64,000 nucleotides of DNA from Capitulum mitella (GCA_030062745.1 CP099849.1:19948144-20012143); one strand, 5' to 3'. Shown: positions 9,843 through 24,216, counted from the stretch's first letter. Notes: generated from the sequence alone by a model not told the origin. Made by a program: numbers and translations.

Positions 9843-10195
9843 CGTTTCGATCAGTCACAGTATGTGGGAAAGGATGATGAGCTCGTCGTGCTGGACAAGT
9901 CAGCTGATCAAACAGCGGAGCAGGGGAGGCCTGGTTTTTCGCTTGGTGTGTTTGAGAAATCCTCAACAGATTGTGCGTGCCGCGTATCACAACCTTACAG
10001 ATAGAGCAACCAAATAACTGCGATAAAAACTGCATTCTTGTACGGTATTTTTGCAGACCCCAAAACCATTATCACTAGAATTGGAGGGATTACGCAAAAG
10101 ACAATTATCTAGTACTGATATGCCTTTATCATCACCATTCGCGAGCCGTTTTTCTGATAATGTTGGCCTGTGCGAGTACACGGGTACATTTACGA

Positions 10196-10292
10196 GTACA
10201 TTCATAAGAACCGGTAGTACACTACCGGTTCTTATGAATGAGGGCGCCAAAAAACCTTACCGGTTCTGGGAATGAGGGCGCCAAAAAACCAA
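10196..10292. repeat. Perfect 18-bp-arm palindrome plus direct repeat
   Basis: TTCATAAGAACCGGTAGT at 10201-10218 is followed after AC by its exact reverse complement (10221-10238). The right arm continues into ATGAGGGCGCCAAAAAACC, which is repeated about 35 bases later. It looks like the end of a small foldback or MITE-type element. Confidence 0.85.
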
Positions 10293-11469
10293 AGCCGGCA
10301 TCCATAAATGCCTTCAAATTAAATGAGAACTACTGGTCACGTATGTTTATGTCCTCCACAGGTTGGAAGCAGCATATCAATATGTTACAAAAATTCTAGC
10401 TCACTTGCTTTAGTTCCCAAAGGGCTGGCGTCGCGCCTCCATGGGGTGTCAACTATATTTTTCCAAAAGACTTAACACTGGCATAAATGCACATCTCAGT
10501 AAAAGATGCTGCGACTCGTTCATAAATACGAAGTCTGGGAAAACTGGACTGCATGCAATGTGTTACCAACACCTGCGTTTGATGCACGGTGGACATGGAA
10601 CCGCTTACGAATCGCCAGACACCAATATGATTCGATCGGAACTCACAATAACTCCGGGGTTCAAAAGCAGCGACACCGTCCAAAACTCTTCCTTCTGTCG
10701 CACTCACACAGACACTGCTCTTATCTCAGCCCTACCTGGATCAATAGGCACACGTACTACCCTATTCCGCAAGCGACAGTGCATCACCGAAGACCCGTCA
10801 ACAACAATTCGCGATCACTACAGCTAGTGCCAACAATTTACCACGTTACCACTACCGTGTCAGTAACCGTGGCAGCGCCACCGAAGAGGGAGGGGGAAGC
10901 AAGGGCAACTGCCCCCTGCCTCGGGAAAAAAACCGATATCCCGATGAGGGCATGAGCAGAAAGCACTCGCAAAAGATATCTGCCCCCGACGTCCTGAACA
11001 CATGGCGTCGCCACTGGCCAGTAAACTGCACTGCAATGTAATACATTTGAGAGGGTAAAATGAGCGGAAAATATGCCACGTGTTACGAGAAGACACAGAT
11101 CTGTGGGTCTCTGCCATCAGACCGTAGTTAATATGACGCAGAGATGCCAATAATGATAGAGAAAAAACATCTGGACCGCCAACTCCGTTTACAGAAGTTG
11201 GTAAGAAAAAAACACAAGGGTTACCGCGACGATCACGATGACGTACGCCACCGTTACGTGCTCCTGGTGCGGAAAGGCCTCCTCGTTCTTAGCCATCACC
11301 AGCCACCGCCAGCCCACATCACCGAGCTGAGCAGGTTACAGATCAGCAGCAAGTACCGGTAGCGAGGAGCAGAAAACACAGCGTCCGTCTGTCAGATTCT
11401 AAACGCACAAAACCTCGCACAGCACCGCTCCCTGCAACCTGCCCATCGATCACAGCGCTACGCAGTCCC

Positions 11470-11720
11470 TTTGTATTCGAGATATCGCCCCCGACCCGGC
11501 CTGCGACATCACCTCCGAAACAGACTCTGACCTCCCTTTGACCCGACCTATAATCCCGCCTCCGACTCGGCCTGCAATCAGACCCTCGACCCGCCTCTGG
11601 CCTAGCCTCTGACCAGACCTCCGGCTCAGCCTATGATCAGACCCCTGACCTGGCCCTTGACCCGACCTCTGGCCCGGTCTCTGACCCAGCTTTGACCGGC
11701 CCCTGCCACGGTCTCCGACC
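11470..11720. repeat. Degenerate CTCTGACCCGGCC-type tandem repeat
   Basis: Imperfect units of about 20-25 bases (CTCTGACCxGACCT, CCTCGACCCGCC) are tandemly arranged. They would lie in the 3' UTR of the minus-strand DMRT gene. Confidence 0.6.
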
Positions 11721-11730
11721 CAGCGAGCGG

Positions 11731-11969
11731 TCACGGTCCCGTGCTGCGGGCCAGGTACAGCTGGTGCAGCCGGCTGAAGGTGGGCAGCAGCGCCGGCGGG
11801 ATGTACGGCAGCAGCGGCGGGCTGTACCAGGCCGGCAGCAGCGGCGCCAGCGGCGGCAGCGGAGGCGCCGGCGGCAGCGGTGGCGGCGGCGGGGGCGGCG
11901 GCGGTGGCGGTGGAGGTGGTGACGGTGGACGGGGAGCCGCGGCTCCGGCCGGCTCTGACTCGTCCTTGG
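11731..11969 (-). CDS. dsx: dsx-like gene, terminal exon (proline-rich C-terminus)
   Basis: On the minus strand the acceptor TTTCCGGTCTGCAG is followed by CC, which completes an Ala codon with the last G of the preceding exon. It then encodes [15 protein letters not shown], a run of about 14 prolines, a Leu/Pro-rich stretch, and [18 protein letters not shown] then [15 protein letters not shown] before TGA at 11733-11731. The plus strand shows this as a GGC/GGT-rich tract (11840-11930). The proline run may vary in length between alleles. Confidence 0.85.
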
Positions 11970-14900
11970 CTGCAGACCGGAAATGTAGGCAAAATGGCCA
12001 TCATACTGCATTGAAGGAGCTGAATTTTCGCATCTGAAATCGCCTCGATACAACGGTAAAGAGCGGCTACAAAATCCGCGAAAGACTACAATCACAGGCA
12101 CTCGTGTGCTTCGTAAATGCGTTTCCACCAGTCTACAGCCGAGAAAACCCTGGAAATGGCAGCTCAGTGACGGAAGGTACAAATGCATGACGTCACACTG
12201 CCCAGCTGATAAGCGCACCGAAAACGCTGGCCGCTCATCAGTCGGGAACGAGGACCCACACACATACAATATCCAGTGGAAATAAAGCACACCCGCGCGC
12301 GTGTTGGTTAGCATGACCCTCAAGTTCCGCAAAAGACCTCTGTGGAAATGACGACCCGAAATAAACGGATGAAAACTTACCAGTGCCTTCGTTACGACAT
12401 CAATGTCGTGGCCCAATTCATGGTTCGAGCCAGTGCGGGGCCTACCTCAGGCCCTGAGTCGGTCCCTGGCTCCTGACCGTTCACACTCGCTGCTCGAATC
12501 GGTTCGGGGCCTACCTCTGGCCATAAGGCGGAGCACGGCCTCCTGCTGGCTCTCGCTGTCCCGGATCACGGCGTGCAGAATGTGCAGCGCCTCCTCCGGC
12601 ATGTGCAGCAGCTCGTGCAGCCAGTGGCCGGAGCCGGCCGGCGGCGCCGGCAGCTCCGGCAGCCGGCCAGCCGAGCCGGCGGCTGCAGCGGCCGCCGCGC
12701 CGGCGGCCGGACCTGAGGGCAGCGGCAGAGTCTGCAGCTGCTCTGCCCGCGCTGCGGAATGCGCCACATTGGTCTCGCTGTTGCGTGACGGCTGCTCTCG
12801 TCGGGCCGCCAGCGAGGCATCCTCGGGTTAACGGGATAAGTTGGCCGACCAATAACAACCAGATGATTTAGCATTTCGTAAATCAGAGGTTGACCACCCA
12901 ACAGTGATGCGACGCTCCAAAAAGTATAATTGAAACCACAAAAATGCACCAAAGGCATGCGAAAAATAATCGCGCGAAAACCATATTATTAATACACTGT
13001 CGTCAACACATGACAACACTTTGGAATCAGAACATCTTCTCAAGTTACTGTCGCTGGGTCGCTACTACACACGATCACCGTCAACGTAGTCAGGCCCTCA
13101 CAGACTCGTCACCGCCACCACGCCGTCATCAGACAGAGTCGCCGTCACTGGGCCATCATCAAACACACTCCCAGTCACTAGACCGTCATTAATACCGTCA
13201 CAAGGCCGCCATTAGACACGATCACCGTCGCCATCACTGCGCAGACGAACCGGACCGGGAGCCCACACAAAATCCTCGCCGGCCACCGGTCCCCGTCTGC
13301 GGCGGACACCACGGCACCGAGCCGGGCGGCGGACTCGCTAATCTCTGCTGTGCTACAGCCGGACGAAGGCGGCGGGACAGACGGAGGGAACTTTGCCGCC
13401 GTCTGCGGCCACCGGACAAAGTTGGGCCACAACTCTCCGCCGTGTTACAATGACCCGGCCGGCGGCGCCGCGGCCTGCACGTGCCACGAGACACGAGCCG
13501 GCTGAGGGGGGGTCTCTCTTGCCGGCCAGAGGTGCCGCTGACGTGAGAGAACACCGTTTGGTGTGCCACCGACGTAAGAGGGCTGCTGTTTGCTGTGCCG
13601 TTATCAGGTCTGGATAATGACTGTCGTTATCGAATCTGAGTCTTAGGAATATGACGAATGTTTCGGAACTGCAAAAACTTTGTCATTAAGAGCACAGAAA
13701 TGCTTCTTTAGTTTTGCAAAAACTTCAGCGTGATTTGTGAAACGAGGCGAATGTCGTCATGATCATTTTTACAGCAGTAAGGAGAGCTAAATTGGCAGAA
13801 AAAGAGAGCTTCAGACGGAGCTGAAACAGATTTAGGGTGTGTACGTCATAACACCTTGCCCATACCACATCTTTTGGCTCCAAAGGAACCCTCCAGGTCC
13901 TCGAGAAATGAAAGAGCCACAAGAAATCATTACACAGTGAGCCTCTAGGAAACTCATGGACCTGCAAGTTGCTGTTTTGCTGTAAATAGAAGAGACCATA
14001 ACAATTAGTTACTTTACACTTTTTAGTAGTCCACAACTGACAAGCCACATCCGTCTTGCCAATACTTTTACAGTTCTATTTCTTTAATAACTGCTTCCCT
14101 AGATCGCTAATGACCAACCTGCAACAGTCAGCTAAAATACACGTGCCTGTGCAGCACGCATAGAAGGTACCGCTGCTGCCAGCAGCAGGTCGAGTTCGCT
14201 GGTAAGCACGAGCGACCCTCAGCGCTGAGCTTCCGCCCACGGCACGCCGGCCATGCCGGGCCTCTGACAACGCCGCCGCTCCACTCACTGGCGCTGGCGC
14301 TGGCCGCTGGCGAGGCGCTGTCCTCGGGCGCCGCCTCGGCCGGCAGCACCGGCGGGAAGTGTGTCGGCTGGCCCCGGACCTCCTCGTGCTCCTGCGCTCG
14401 CCGCAGCGCCACCTGGCGGGCCATCACGCGCTGCCGAGCCTTCACCAGCGCGCACTTGTCGCAGAGGCACTCCTGTGGGACGGACGAACGGACGTCGGCT
14501 GTTCCACGGGCGTGGTGACTGAGCCCGGGCAGCACGTTTCCGACTGCGCCGAGTGTCGATTCTGTGAGAAGGGTGGAACTCCAAACGACTCGAATCCCAC
14601 TATGTATATAAAGCAGCACGTAAAATGCCGTTACATGTCGTCACTCGGCTCTCTCCATCTCTTTGGTTCCTCCGTGACAAACCAGAAACGGCACTTTACA
14701 TTCACCACTATTCATTGCGTGGACACCTTCCACAGTGCAAGAGGGTTTTGGTACGAACCCTCCATCTATTTCCAAACCTGACGTGACAGAGCATGAATCA
14801 GAAATGGGCGTGTAGCATGGTCTTTTAGCTATACGGCGATATTTCATTTTGATTCTCACAGTGACTGCAGGCGACCTCAAAGGTCATGTCGGCGGATTCT

Positions 14901-17900
14901 GGTTTTCGTTTGATTCTATGGAACGTAACTTATAGCGCGTTTTTAAAGGATCCTTACCGACTTCTAAGGATGAAGGATTCAAAGTACTGCTTTGTAATAC
15001 GTGTTTCCGATTAGACCACGACCCATCGAGACCGATAAACACCAATAAAGGTCATTCCCTTCAGTTCATCATTTTGAACTAAGATATCCTTGGCCCAGGT
15101 AAGGGCTAGGACGCAGAGGTCACTGGAACTATGGTTGGCTCCCATGTTTAAAGTTTAGTAATGCTGAGTACAGTAAAGCAATCGAGTTATCCGAAGAACA
15201 CCGTCGCTGTAACGCCATTTCTCCATGGTATATTCTCGAGAAAGAGGTCACAGATCGGTGACCTGTCAAGGTTCCGACCTCAAATTTCAAGACAAAATAT
15301 AAAAAAGGCCGAAGCTCAGCTCTGCGAAACATTTAAAGTGGTACGAGTAGCAGTTTTGGCACAACATGCAAAAAACATCAGGGGGTACACATCTCCCTGC
15401 TCCCTTTAGTGGCGAGGGTTCCTTGCTACCCTTACCCACCAGTAGTCAGATTCAAGTTCACTTGTTCATGTTCAGTGTTCAAGTCCTTAAAAAGTTGCAG
15501 CAGTTCAGCAGAAATTCAGGTTCTCAAAAAACATTGTGAATTTCGTCCGTTCAATTTAAAAACAGTTTATAGACAGTGATATTAGGGTTCGCTCAAAGCC
15601 AGCATCACCATTAACACGCACTCCTCACGTACATGGCGCCACTTACACACCAGGCGCCTCTGAACATATCGAATAAATCTCATATACCGGCGCCCCATAC
15701 AGGTTAGGCGGCGCCCCCAACCTGCATAGATGAATCGTCATTCAAGGGCACGGCGCACCTGACAGACCAGGCCCGTCTTACAAGGCAGGCATCCCTTGCA
15801 GGTCAGGCCCTCGCCCCCTCCCAGTGCGTGTCATGCGCCCTTCACGGACTCAGCATCCTTTACAAACCAGACGCGCTCATACAAATCAGGCGTTCCGCTG
15901 GATGTCGTGTGACCACATGGTCGGAGCACCACAAAAATACAGCCAAAAATACCCCAAAAAATCGCCAATTGCAGTAAAAAAAAAACGAGTGGAAGTGCTG
16001 CACCCGCTGTAAGCTGCAAGTTCTTGGGTATAAAAAAACAAATTGACCCAAATCTCGAGCGCTTATGGGCGCCGGCGAAGCGATAGCGAAAGCAAATTTC
16101 CTCACATGCAAGATGCAAATGTGGAAAGGTCGCAGCCACTAAACCAAATCTTATGTTCTCGATGTAAATAAACGCATGGTGACCAGCATAGCAGTCCGTT
16201 TTTTACACCCACTAAAACGAGGCATGTAGCCTATAGCAGAATTAAATTGGTTCGTTCACATTTTAACCACATGCTGATGAGTAGCGAAGTCATTTGGAAG
16301 TAATAAGGCAGCATATTATCGCAACAAATAAGGGCGCGCCATTACAAAGCTCGAGCGCATCGACCGGGACAGCTGCGCACTGGAAGCGAAGGCAGGGATA
16401 AAAAATGGAGAAGGTTTTGTGTTCGCCGACAAAGGCGTCCCAGTCGCACGACTTCAGCCGTGCTATAGGGGCTCGCGACTGGTCATGTCAGTGCCTCTGT
16501 CGGTGAAATTCTGAACCTCTCCCAGGGGACTTTCATCCCTTCAGCGGCCATAGGTTCACTTTGAAGCTAGGCGTGAAGTCATAGATTCACGTACGAGGGC
16601 ATTTTCGATTCTCGCCGTCATAACGTTTTCGGGGGAGTTTCGAGGGTGCGTACTCGGAGTTTCCTAGCTGACTTCAGTGTTTTCATGGCTGTGCTTGTGA
16701 CCTAAAAGGACGTTTCCACGACAACCAATGCGAAGCAAGGCCTCTAAGTGTGTGGGTAGATCCGATCTTCTTCTGTTACTATTATTTCGATCGAAAGTAT
16801 TAATTTCCGATCCGTGATTTCTTTCTCAAAGGGGCCCAAACATGCGAGTGCGACAAACATGAAGTCCACTACCTGTGAAGAACAGTGTTGTGCAAGGGCG
16901 GCAGAAGTCGGGGGGGGGGGGCGGGGAGACAGCTGCCTCCCCAATATCGATGGATCTGGGGCAAGACTATGTTTCTGCTCCCCCCTTATGATCTTGGGAG
17001 CCCCGTAGGAAATTGAACAGAACAGAAAATCGGGATAAAAGCGACAGAACACGCCAAAAATAAAAAAGGAAAGGAAAATGCAACTATGCAGGCAAGGAAG
17101 TAGGCACATAGCGTGCGTGTTCTTTCAAATCGTAGTTTGTTAGGGGCCTCAGCTTTCTTCTAGTAGGGGCCTCGAACAGGTTGGACCCAAAATTGGCCAG
17201 AGACCGCGAACTTACAATTTTTAAGGGGCCTCGCGGAACGGACCGCGCTGGTTCACCGAACTGAATTGAGCCTGGGTGGCCTACGCTAAACCGGGGTTTC
17301 GAACCCTGCTAGGGGGCCTGGCACAGGTCCGAAAGAGGGCCTCGTACCGATTATCACTCAAGAGCAAAACAGGGCACGGGAACCTGCGGTTTTTCAAGAG
17401 GCCTAATAGAATGGACTCAAGGGGGCCTTCGCTAAACCAGTCCGGGTCTCGGGGGGCTCCCCAGCATCCGTCCGTGAGAGGGCCTTACGCGAATTACGCT
17501 CAAAAGTAACCCAGAGACCGGGAAGTTACAGGTTTAAAGGGGCCTCGCGGAATGGACCCGGCAGGCCTCTGACAGAGTTCGAACCATGTTAGGGGGCCCC
17601 CGACTTTCATCCGAGAGTGGAAGCTGATTTGTTTGCATTATCCTCCATTTTTAACATTGCAATGGTTCGTGAGGGCTCCTCCACACAATGGCTCTTAGGG
17701 TCTGCGTCATTACAATGTTAGCATATAAAACACATCATTGTGTTATGTGTCGTTATATATTAACGTAAGAACATTGCGTTATGTGCTCAATTGTCGCGAG
17801 GGTTTTCTTAATTTTTGTATCAAGTCGTAAGATAAACAGACTTGGATTCCGTTGCCACCGCGGCAGTTGGAAAGGAGGCCTCTTAACATCAAGGGGTCTC

Positions 17901-18920
17901 GAAATTTTGCTTTGCCCCCCATGATCAGACGATCCGCCGCCACTGGTGTAGTGTGGTGTATCAGGGGGCCCCAAAAGCTTATTGGCATCCGAGAAGTTGC
18001 CTGAAAATTGGATTATCCTGGCCGCTTCCCGCCTTTATGTTAAACTGCCTATGTATTTTGCTATCAACCGAGTTCACCCATGTTAAATTGCTCACGTCAG
18101 CTTTACAATGCAATTCCGATGACGTTCAGGCAACAGGAAGTGTGGAACAGAAATCATTGGAAAGTTCTTTTCAAGTTCTTTTTCAATCTGAGACTGTTTT
18201 ATTACCATAAAAAGCTGCGGATGTGCCATATCGTCAAAGAAATCACTACACTTCGCTGTGCTCTGGCCCGTGTGCTTGTACCGTCGCCATGACAACACAA
18301 CGTCACCATGGTAGCGCTAGCCAATCCCAAAAAGTGCGTTAAAGCCGTTAAACCTCATGCTCCACTCATTATCCAAGGCCTTATATATCCTCATTATCAT
18401 CCTCAATGTTGGACCATTGCTGCGCCGGTGAGTGTTGTTTTGCGGTAAGTGTCGTTTTGCATTTTATTTCCATTGTCACTGCACATTAGGGTATTAGACC
18501 CGAAATTTTCAAAGAAGTCATGGTTCCGTTACAATTATTGTGTTTCACGGAACAATGTTAACCGGTCGCGCAATGGACCCAAAGATGTGCCTCAGCACTG
18601 ACGCCCGGCGTTGCAGTCTCCGTACGCTGCGCGGCGTCGGCCGCCGCAGCTAACATCAGGCGGCGACCAGTGAGGGGCGGGAAGGGGCAAAAACGGCCAC
18701 TTACAGGAAACAGTTATTTTCGAACGCTTCTTCAAATCAAGTTGTGTGGGTCTTTTGAAGTGTGGGTCGTAGATTTACCTATGAAATATTCAGATTGATA
18801 CTCCGAACAGATTAGCAGTTATAACACTACGAACATTTGCCATTTGCCCAACATCGGCGTAATGATCGAGATTGTTTAACTGTCAATCCGTTCGGTGGAT
18901 CAACATGAAAACTGCACAGG

Positions 18921-18966
<46 letters not shown>

Positions 18967-21900
18967 GTATATATGTATATATGTATATATATATATATAC
19001 ATACATGCACACGTGATCTATACATATGGCAACCCAGAAAATCATTCGGGAATCGGGATGACGAACAACACTGTAACTTTCGTCAACAACAACTTTCGTC
19101 AAGCAGTACAACGGCAAGATCACGCATGACGAGGAACAGCTCCAATCCCTACCGCAAGTTATTTCTGGACATCGCTCGCGATTTCCTGATCCAAAGACGA
19201 CGACCCTCACTCGAACTGTTCGCCCGCAGAGCGAACTGGTTTCGTGTGTTCCTGTTGAACACAATAAAAAGTTGGCTCGAAACAATGTCTTTTTTGAAAA
19301 TTTCTGGTGTGATAAGGACCACTCAACTGCTAATCTGTCCTGAGTATCATCTGAAAACTGCACAGGTAAAGTTTTCGGCCCCGAACACTCAAGACACGTA
19401 TGATCTGATTTCATAAAGCATTCGGAAGTATTAATTTTCGACAAGAGGTCGTTTTTGACCGGCCGTCGGCCGCCGCATGGTGTTCACCACGGCGGCCGAC
19501 GCCACGTGGCTCTCGGAGACTACAACGCCGGGCGTCGGTAAACGCAGTTGATTAGACATGCCGTGCGCATCCCCTAAACGAAGAGCCAGTGACCCCACAA
19601 TTCTGTGGCGGCATTTTCTTGGAACACACAACAGGAAAAAGGTTGAGAGCAGTAATACTGCACAATTGAAATTTAAGGATCACCTTAATGTATATGTAAA
19701 CGTTTTTACCATTTAGTGGTTCAACATTGAGTAAGTGAAATGTTGTCAACCACATGCAATGCGACCCAAAGTTCCGCTGAATCCGTACAGGGGCAGCGTT
19801 CAGGGATAACTTTTTGGCATTACTTCAGGGCCATGACGTCACAAATTCACGCCGTGAACCCAGATTGGCGGGATGACTTTATCTGGTTCGTTATATATGG
19901 CCTTGACCTTCCATAATGCTAAGTCCGAGCACTCCACCCCACAGAATCGCTTGTCGGCGTGCCTGCCTAAGTCACCTTTGTGCGCCGCTCGTCTTTTTTG
20001 CGGCGGCGTCATGGCCGACGTACGAAATTTCTTAACAAGGGACGTAAATATGTAATAGTTTCTGCTTTAGAAATTGAATAGTTTATGGATACTATACACA
20101 TATTTGTCTGTGAACTGGCAACGATATTCATGAGGCGCTACACGCAGCGTTGGTACATCTTCATATACCGAGGGCCAGTTGCTAAACAACCACAGGGATA
20201 GTGGATGCCACAGGGCATTTTTCCTTGGACGTAAGAGAACTTCAAGGTAAGAACTTTGAAAGAAAGTGGTCGCCACACTGAAAGGACCAGTTTTTTTTCG
20301 GTGTCTTCAGTTTATTCATAAACGCCGTTGGTCCAGTTGGGGTTATCTAAATGACCCAACCCACGTACTCCTTAAAATAGTGTTTATCAGGAAATTCAGA
20401 ATGCACAGCCATGCTTCCAAAACTATCGCTAAGAATTTGAGAAAAGTGCTCAGACTTGTGGTGGGTGGGTACCAGATGACAGACCTTGAAATTTGATTCA
20501 AAAACGAGAGGTAAAAGCGTGCTTTGCACGTTTTTAGCGAATGGGATTTCATACGCGGCGGTCGCTTGGAAAAGTTCAGATCGAAGTGTTTGTCATTCAT
20601 TCATTCATTCATTCATTCATTCATTCATTCAATTATTCATTCAGTCAGTCAGTCAGTCGTCAGTCAGTCGTCCAAGCTTCCAAGCGTCTAGCGCCCGAAA
20701 GCGCCAGCCCATCGCGACACAAGTGGCACCATCGGGTGCGCCGACTCGGCGGACAGATTGTGGTGCACGTTTCGAAGCGATTCGCGGCGTATGATACGTG
20801 CCAAGTGGCGCGAGCCGGACCTCTGCAGAATTCAATTAATCATGGGTACAGGTCAAACATCGGGTGCTGTTGACTTAAGACTTAGTGGCAACGTGGGCCC
20901 CGCTTGCGGGTGCGTGCTTTTGTGGTCAGCATCCACTTGCGATCCACGTGGCGACCCACAGGCACGTGTTTCGATTTGGAATCAGGAGCTTTCGAGTGCC
21001 GTCAGAAGCGTCCTAGGCAGTTGAAATTTAGTGGGTAGATAGACCAGCACTAGGGCTATCCAACGATACCTCACATGATGGTATGGTTCTATACGGCGCG
21101 GTTCGGTGCGATGCTGATGGCTTCGAAAGGCGCACGGGCAGCTGGGCGGTCAATTTCAATGGACTCAGGTCGAAACGGTGGTGCCTTGCACGTGATGCGA
21201 GAGGTGCTCAAGACTTACACTCTTCCTTCATTGTCGCAGATTTATAACGGTTGGGATGCTGAAAACTGACGGGCAGGAGTACGTGATGTGTGGAAGTCGA
21301 TATATGTGACTGCTTCCACGTCAATAGTTTCCGCCTGATATGTGTGGGACGCACGTCCTGAGTTGTACCCGTTTGCCATTCAGGCCTTTGGTTTGGGAGC
21401 CGTTAATGCTGGAGGCGCCAAAATTTATGGCTGGCTGCAATGCCACGAACGCCGTCTAGGATCACGCGTGCAGGCCAAACGGCGGGCGCTGATGACTCAA
21501 AACTTCGTGACATCATGGCCCCACTTGCGGATACGTGCTTTTGTGGTCGGAACCCACGTGCGAGCGATGTGGCGATCCACAGACACGTGTTTCGATTTAG
21601 ACTCTGGGACCTCCCAGTACTAGGGCTATCCAATGGTAGCCCGTACGATGGGCAGGGTACAAAGGGCCACGTGCAGCGTGTGCATCTCTTTTACACCCGT
21701 GCTCCTGTGGGCCAACTACCGGACGCATACGGCGCCATTCGGTGCGATGATGGCTTGGAAAGGTGGAAAGGCAGCTGGGCGATCAATTCCGATGGATTCA
21801 GGCCGAAACGGGGTGGACCTTGCACGTGCAGCACGAGGTTCCCAAGAACACCCCTCCGTCATCGCCGCAAAACTACAGCCGCTGGGATGCTGAAAACTGC

Positions 21901-22162
21901 CGGGCAACTGTGATACGTGACAGCCAACATGTGTGGCTGTCAGGGGCTCCGCCATAGCAGTCATTATGATTGGGGGGCATAACAAAGATGGCCCAAAAAA
22001 CCCAATCTCGCAAACTAAAAGTACAGAGTTTCGACTAAAACTAGTGGGATTTGTATTCCTACAAGTACTACATCGTTTTTACGGTATTGCATGTGTAAAA
22101 TGCGCTTATGTTTGATGAAGATGCAATGTAATGTCTGTTTTGCATGAAAATCGTACAATGCG

Positions 22163-22218
<56 letters not shown>

Positions 22219-22240
22219 CTGGTACATATACTTAAAATCT

Positions 22241-22286
<46 letters not shown>

Positions 22287-24129
22287 GGATATTAAGTGTT
22301 CTTGCACCAGGCGCCGAACCAGATGGCTCTGGAGGATCTTTATCGTGCCGTGCAATTCCATGACACGGCCGGCCCGTGCTTGGCTGACCGTTTCAGTCTT
22401 AGCCCAAATACAGGTGCCCGTTCTGGGTATCGAATCCAGGTTTTGCCATGCACCGGATCTGTTGTCCGGCTCGTCATCCATCAGGCTACCAGGGTGCTTG
22501 AACTGACCCGACTTGACCTGACCAAAGTATAACTGCATTCGGAGGTTACACCGACGCGTTATGCGCTCCCTATTCGGTTTCGTAACTTACGGATTAAACG
22601 AGTTTGTTAATGTCATGCGTGTATTTGGCCTGCGTGATCTGCACAACGGAAACGACGGAACATCGCACAATTCCATTTCATCACAAAATTTCAAGAACTG
22701 TCCCCAGATCTTCAACGTCCGCTCCAGACTGCTGACCCTTTCCAGCATGGTCCCATTTAGATCTCACCTAAATCTGCCATAGCTGGAGTCGGGGAAAGGC
22801 CAACGCCAATTTTCCGCTCCTTATTCACTGTGCAACATCGTACAGGGTTCATGTCAAAATTATTTAACTGTTTAGAGACCAGATCACCGAAGACAGTATT
22901 ATACGAGCTGGCTTCACCTCACAAACGGAGAACGTCACCTAACGGTCGCGCTACCAACGATAGCTTAGCAAGCCACCACTCGCTAGCCAGATTACGCACA
23001 ACCTGTGTCCATAGACAGCTTTTAAATGCATATTCAAACCTAAAAATACCTTACCTGACCAACCTAATCTGTCATACACGTACTATCACACCTACTCCTG
23101 TCCTTGCGCTGAAGTTTTCCGACAGCTGAACTTTTGTTCTGAAAAATGACGACGGTCCCGTCGCCAAGACGAGTTTACTGTTGTCATGCACGCAGCCAGG
23201 ATTTTCCTCGGGGGGGGGGGGACTAAATGTCAGCTTTTGTCATATGCCACTGGCACAGGAGCGGATCCAGCGGCTCCGTTTTGGGGACCAAACTAGAGTT
23301 TCCTGGGTCTAGATGTTAGTTCAGCGGAGTCATTGACCGCGGGGGAGAGTGGAAGACGCTTTGCGTAGATGGTCAGTATTACGTCTTCCTGGGAAATCGC
23401 TATAAACCTAGTGTAGACCGTTTGGTCGGGGGGGGGGGCATGACCCCATGGCCCCCCTTGGCTTCGTCCCTGACCGTAATTCTGTGCAACAATGGTTGCA
23501 CCATATCTACTTCTGGTGCTACTGTCACGGGTAATGGTCTTGAATGGTGAAGTGATGCCAACTCCGAGATTACCTGTCCCCTTGGATCTGTCAGTGCCTT
23601 CATGTTCCATATTTAGCAAACGGTATAAAAATAAAAACACAACTTTCCGCATTTTCAAACATTCTTATTTATTAATATTCGACAACATACAACATACAAC
23701 AGACAACAGACAACATATAAATGCGAACAAGTTCTTACTGAAGACGTCTCTTACATTCATCTTGGTCCTGAAGTCGTTGCACAAGCGCTAGTATTCAGGT
23801 GCCCATGCATAGTCCTGCCTCGGATTGCATCACTTTTGAATATCAATATACTTATCATTTCTGCCAGATTAACAGCAGGAAGGAAAAACGCCAAATAACG
23901 CCTTTTCTTGCAATGTCCAGCGGAGGTGTCCATTTATATTCTTTTGAAAGGACCGGGCACACCCAATGTTAATTCAGCCCCCCCAATGTTGTTTGGGCCG
24001 CCAAATATTTTCTGCCGGTTTTAAAGGGAAATAAGTAATGCCAACGAAAAGAACGGCCGTAATAGAAAAGACACAGGCAGAAAGTAAAGAATAAAGTCCA
24101 ATACCATGTATCTATCTATCTTTCTATCC

Positions 24130-24216
<87 letters not shown>

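Larger units (their letters stand above)
9843..11730. other. Convergent intergenic region between the two genes
   Basis: No coding exon is recognised. It contains the perfect palindrome at 10201-10238 and, at 11470-11720, a degenerate pyrimidine-rich repeat of CTCTGACCCGGCC type that abuts the DMRT stop codon and is probably in its 3' UTR. No minus-strand AATAAA close behind the DMRT stop was found. Confidence 0.45.

Noticed and set aside
11450-12004. 184-codon minus ORF rich in Ala
   Set aside because: It is a wrong-frame reading of the DMRT terminal exon. The proline-rich frame is the one joined by splice phase to exon 3.
18895-19416. 173-codon ORF beginning with an Ile/Tyr run
   Set aside because: The start is simply a translated TA array. 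The rest has no recognisable domain.
22290-22540. SINE or tRNA-like unit suggested by GGTATCGAATCCAG
   Set aside because: B-box-like only. No A box at proper distance and no fold.
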